Below are positions 5,507 to 5,682 of a stretch of 5,682 bases of DNA, in pieces (position 1 is the stretch's first letter; the number at the start of each line of letters is the position of its first letter). The position numbers and the translations under genes are program-made. The DNA is from Acidobacteriota bacterium (GTDB lineage Bacteria > Acidobacteriota > Blastocatellia > Pyrinomonadales > Pyrinomonadaceae): assembly GCA_013813755.1 (NCBI GenBank), contig JACCRD010000174.1:1-5682 (forward strand), given 5' to 3'. The notes below the pieces were generated by a model. It searched no databases. It saw only the letters and a program-made list of their open reading frames with translations, and had not been told where the DNA came from.

Positions 5507-5682
5507 ATGAGCCGATTAAAAATCTTTTTTGCCGACTGCGCCCGCGTTGTTGACAAAAAACTTGAAAATCTGATTCCGGCGGCGCAAACCGAACCAAAAA
5601 GATTGCACGCGGCGATTCGCTGGAGCTTATTTGCGGGCGGCAAACGCTTTCGTCCCGCGCTTTGCATAGCGGTCGGCGAAGC
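5507..5682 (+). CDS. ispA: Polyprenyl synthetase, farnesyl/geranylgeranyl diphosphate synthase (IspA type), N-terminal part only
   Basis: 58 complete codons run from ATG 5507 off the right edge. The translation opens MSRLKIFFADCARVVDKK and then has RLHAAIRWSLFAGGKRFRPALC (residues 32-53), the conserved first region of short-chain E-type prenyltransferases. The GGKR-RP motif contributes lysine and arginine residues that bind isopentenyl diphosphate. The family joins isopentenyl diphosphate to allylic diphosphates in the cytosol to make C15 or C20 precursors for quinones, carotenoids and cell-wall lipid carriers. The aspartate-rich DDxxD motifs that would confirm activity and product length lie beyond the window. 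The LHAAIRWSLFAGGKR wording favours the IspA group over long-chain octaprenyl synthases. No in-frame ATG or GTG lies between the upstream stop (5462-5464) and this ATG, and the N-terminal length fits the family. There is no clear Shine-Dalgarno at the usual distance; GGAAG is about 22 bases upstream. Confidence 0.88.
   Translation, partial: MSRLKIFFADCARVVDKKLENLIPAAQTEPKRLHAAIRWSLFAGGKRFRPALCIAVGE

Noticed and set aside
5428..5667. Minus-strand 79-codon ORF over the prenyl synthase start
   Set aside because: It overlaps the recognisable GGKRFRP-coding sequence on the other strand and has no family features.

Overview
This window reads as bacterial chromosome of moderate G+C content, with no rRNA, tRNA, CRISPR array or insertion sequence. 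The gene set is a Sec-exported EEP-fold protein, a periplasmic TPR protein ending in a TonB C-terminal domain, a Uma2 nuclease, a DAACS transporter with an NQNGT motif and a rhomboid of the 'MFPIGDDNS' type. This combination is what I would expect from Acidobacteriota, probably Blastocatellia/Pyrinomonadaceae. That assignment is inference from protein style and is not proven by any marker in the window.

Layout. 1-1585 (minus): 528 codons of an exported endonuclease/exonuclease/phosphatase-family protein whose 3' end runs off the left edge. 1586-1892: a divergent intergenic region with candidate promoters, a cluster of three TTGAC half-sites and a TGATAAT direct repeat. 1893-2903 (plus): an exported TPR/TonB_C protein. 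2904-2994: a short convergent gap. 2995-3248 (minus): a rhomboid protease pseudogene that keeps its ribosome binding site, first dozen codons and C-terminal part, but has lost its middle and is also frameshifted. 3270-3842 (minus): a Uma2-family endonuclease. 3872-5275 (minus): a dicarboxylate/amino acid:cation symporter. 5276-5506: a divergent promoter region. 5507 to the right edge (plus): the N-terminus of a farnesyl/geranylgeranyl diphosphate synthase.

The symporter, Uma2 gene and rhomboid remnant lie head to tail on the minus strand with gaps of 29 and 21 bases, so they look like one transcription unit. No shared pathway is evident; Uma2 genes are often scattered, mobile-looking accessory genes. 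The prenyl synthase starts a separate isoprenoid gene or operon on the other strand.

I see no convincing new system here. The items most worth a second look are the internally deleted rhomboid gene with a perfect hairpin near the deletion junction, and the symporter's NMDGT-to-NQNGT change at a cation-site motif while its acidic-substrate residues are intact.
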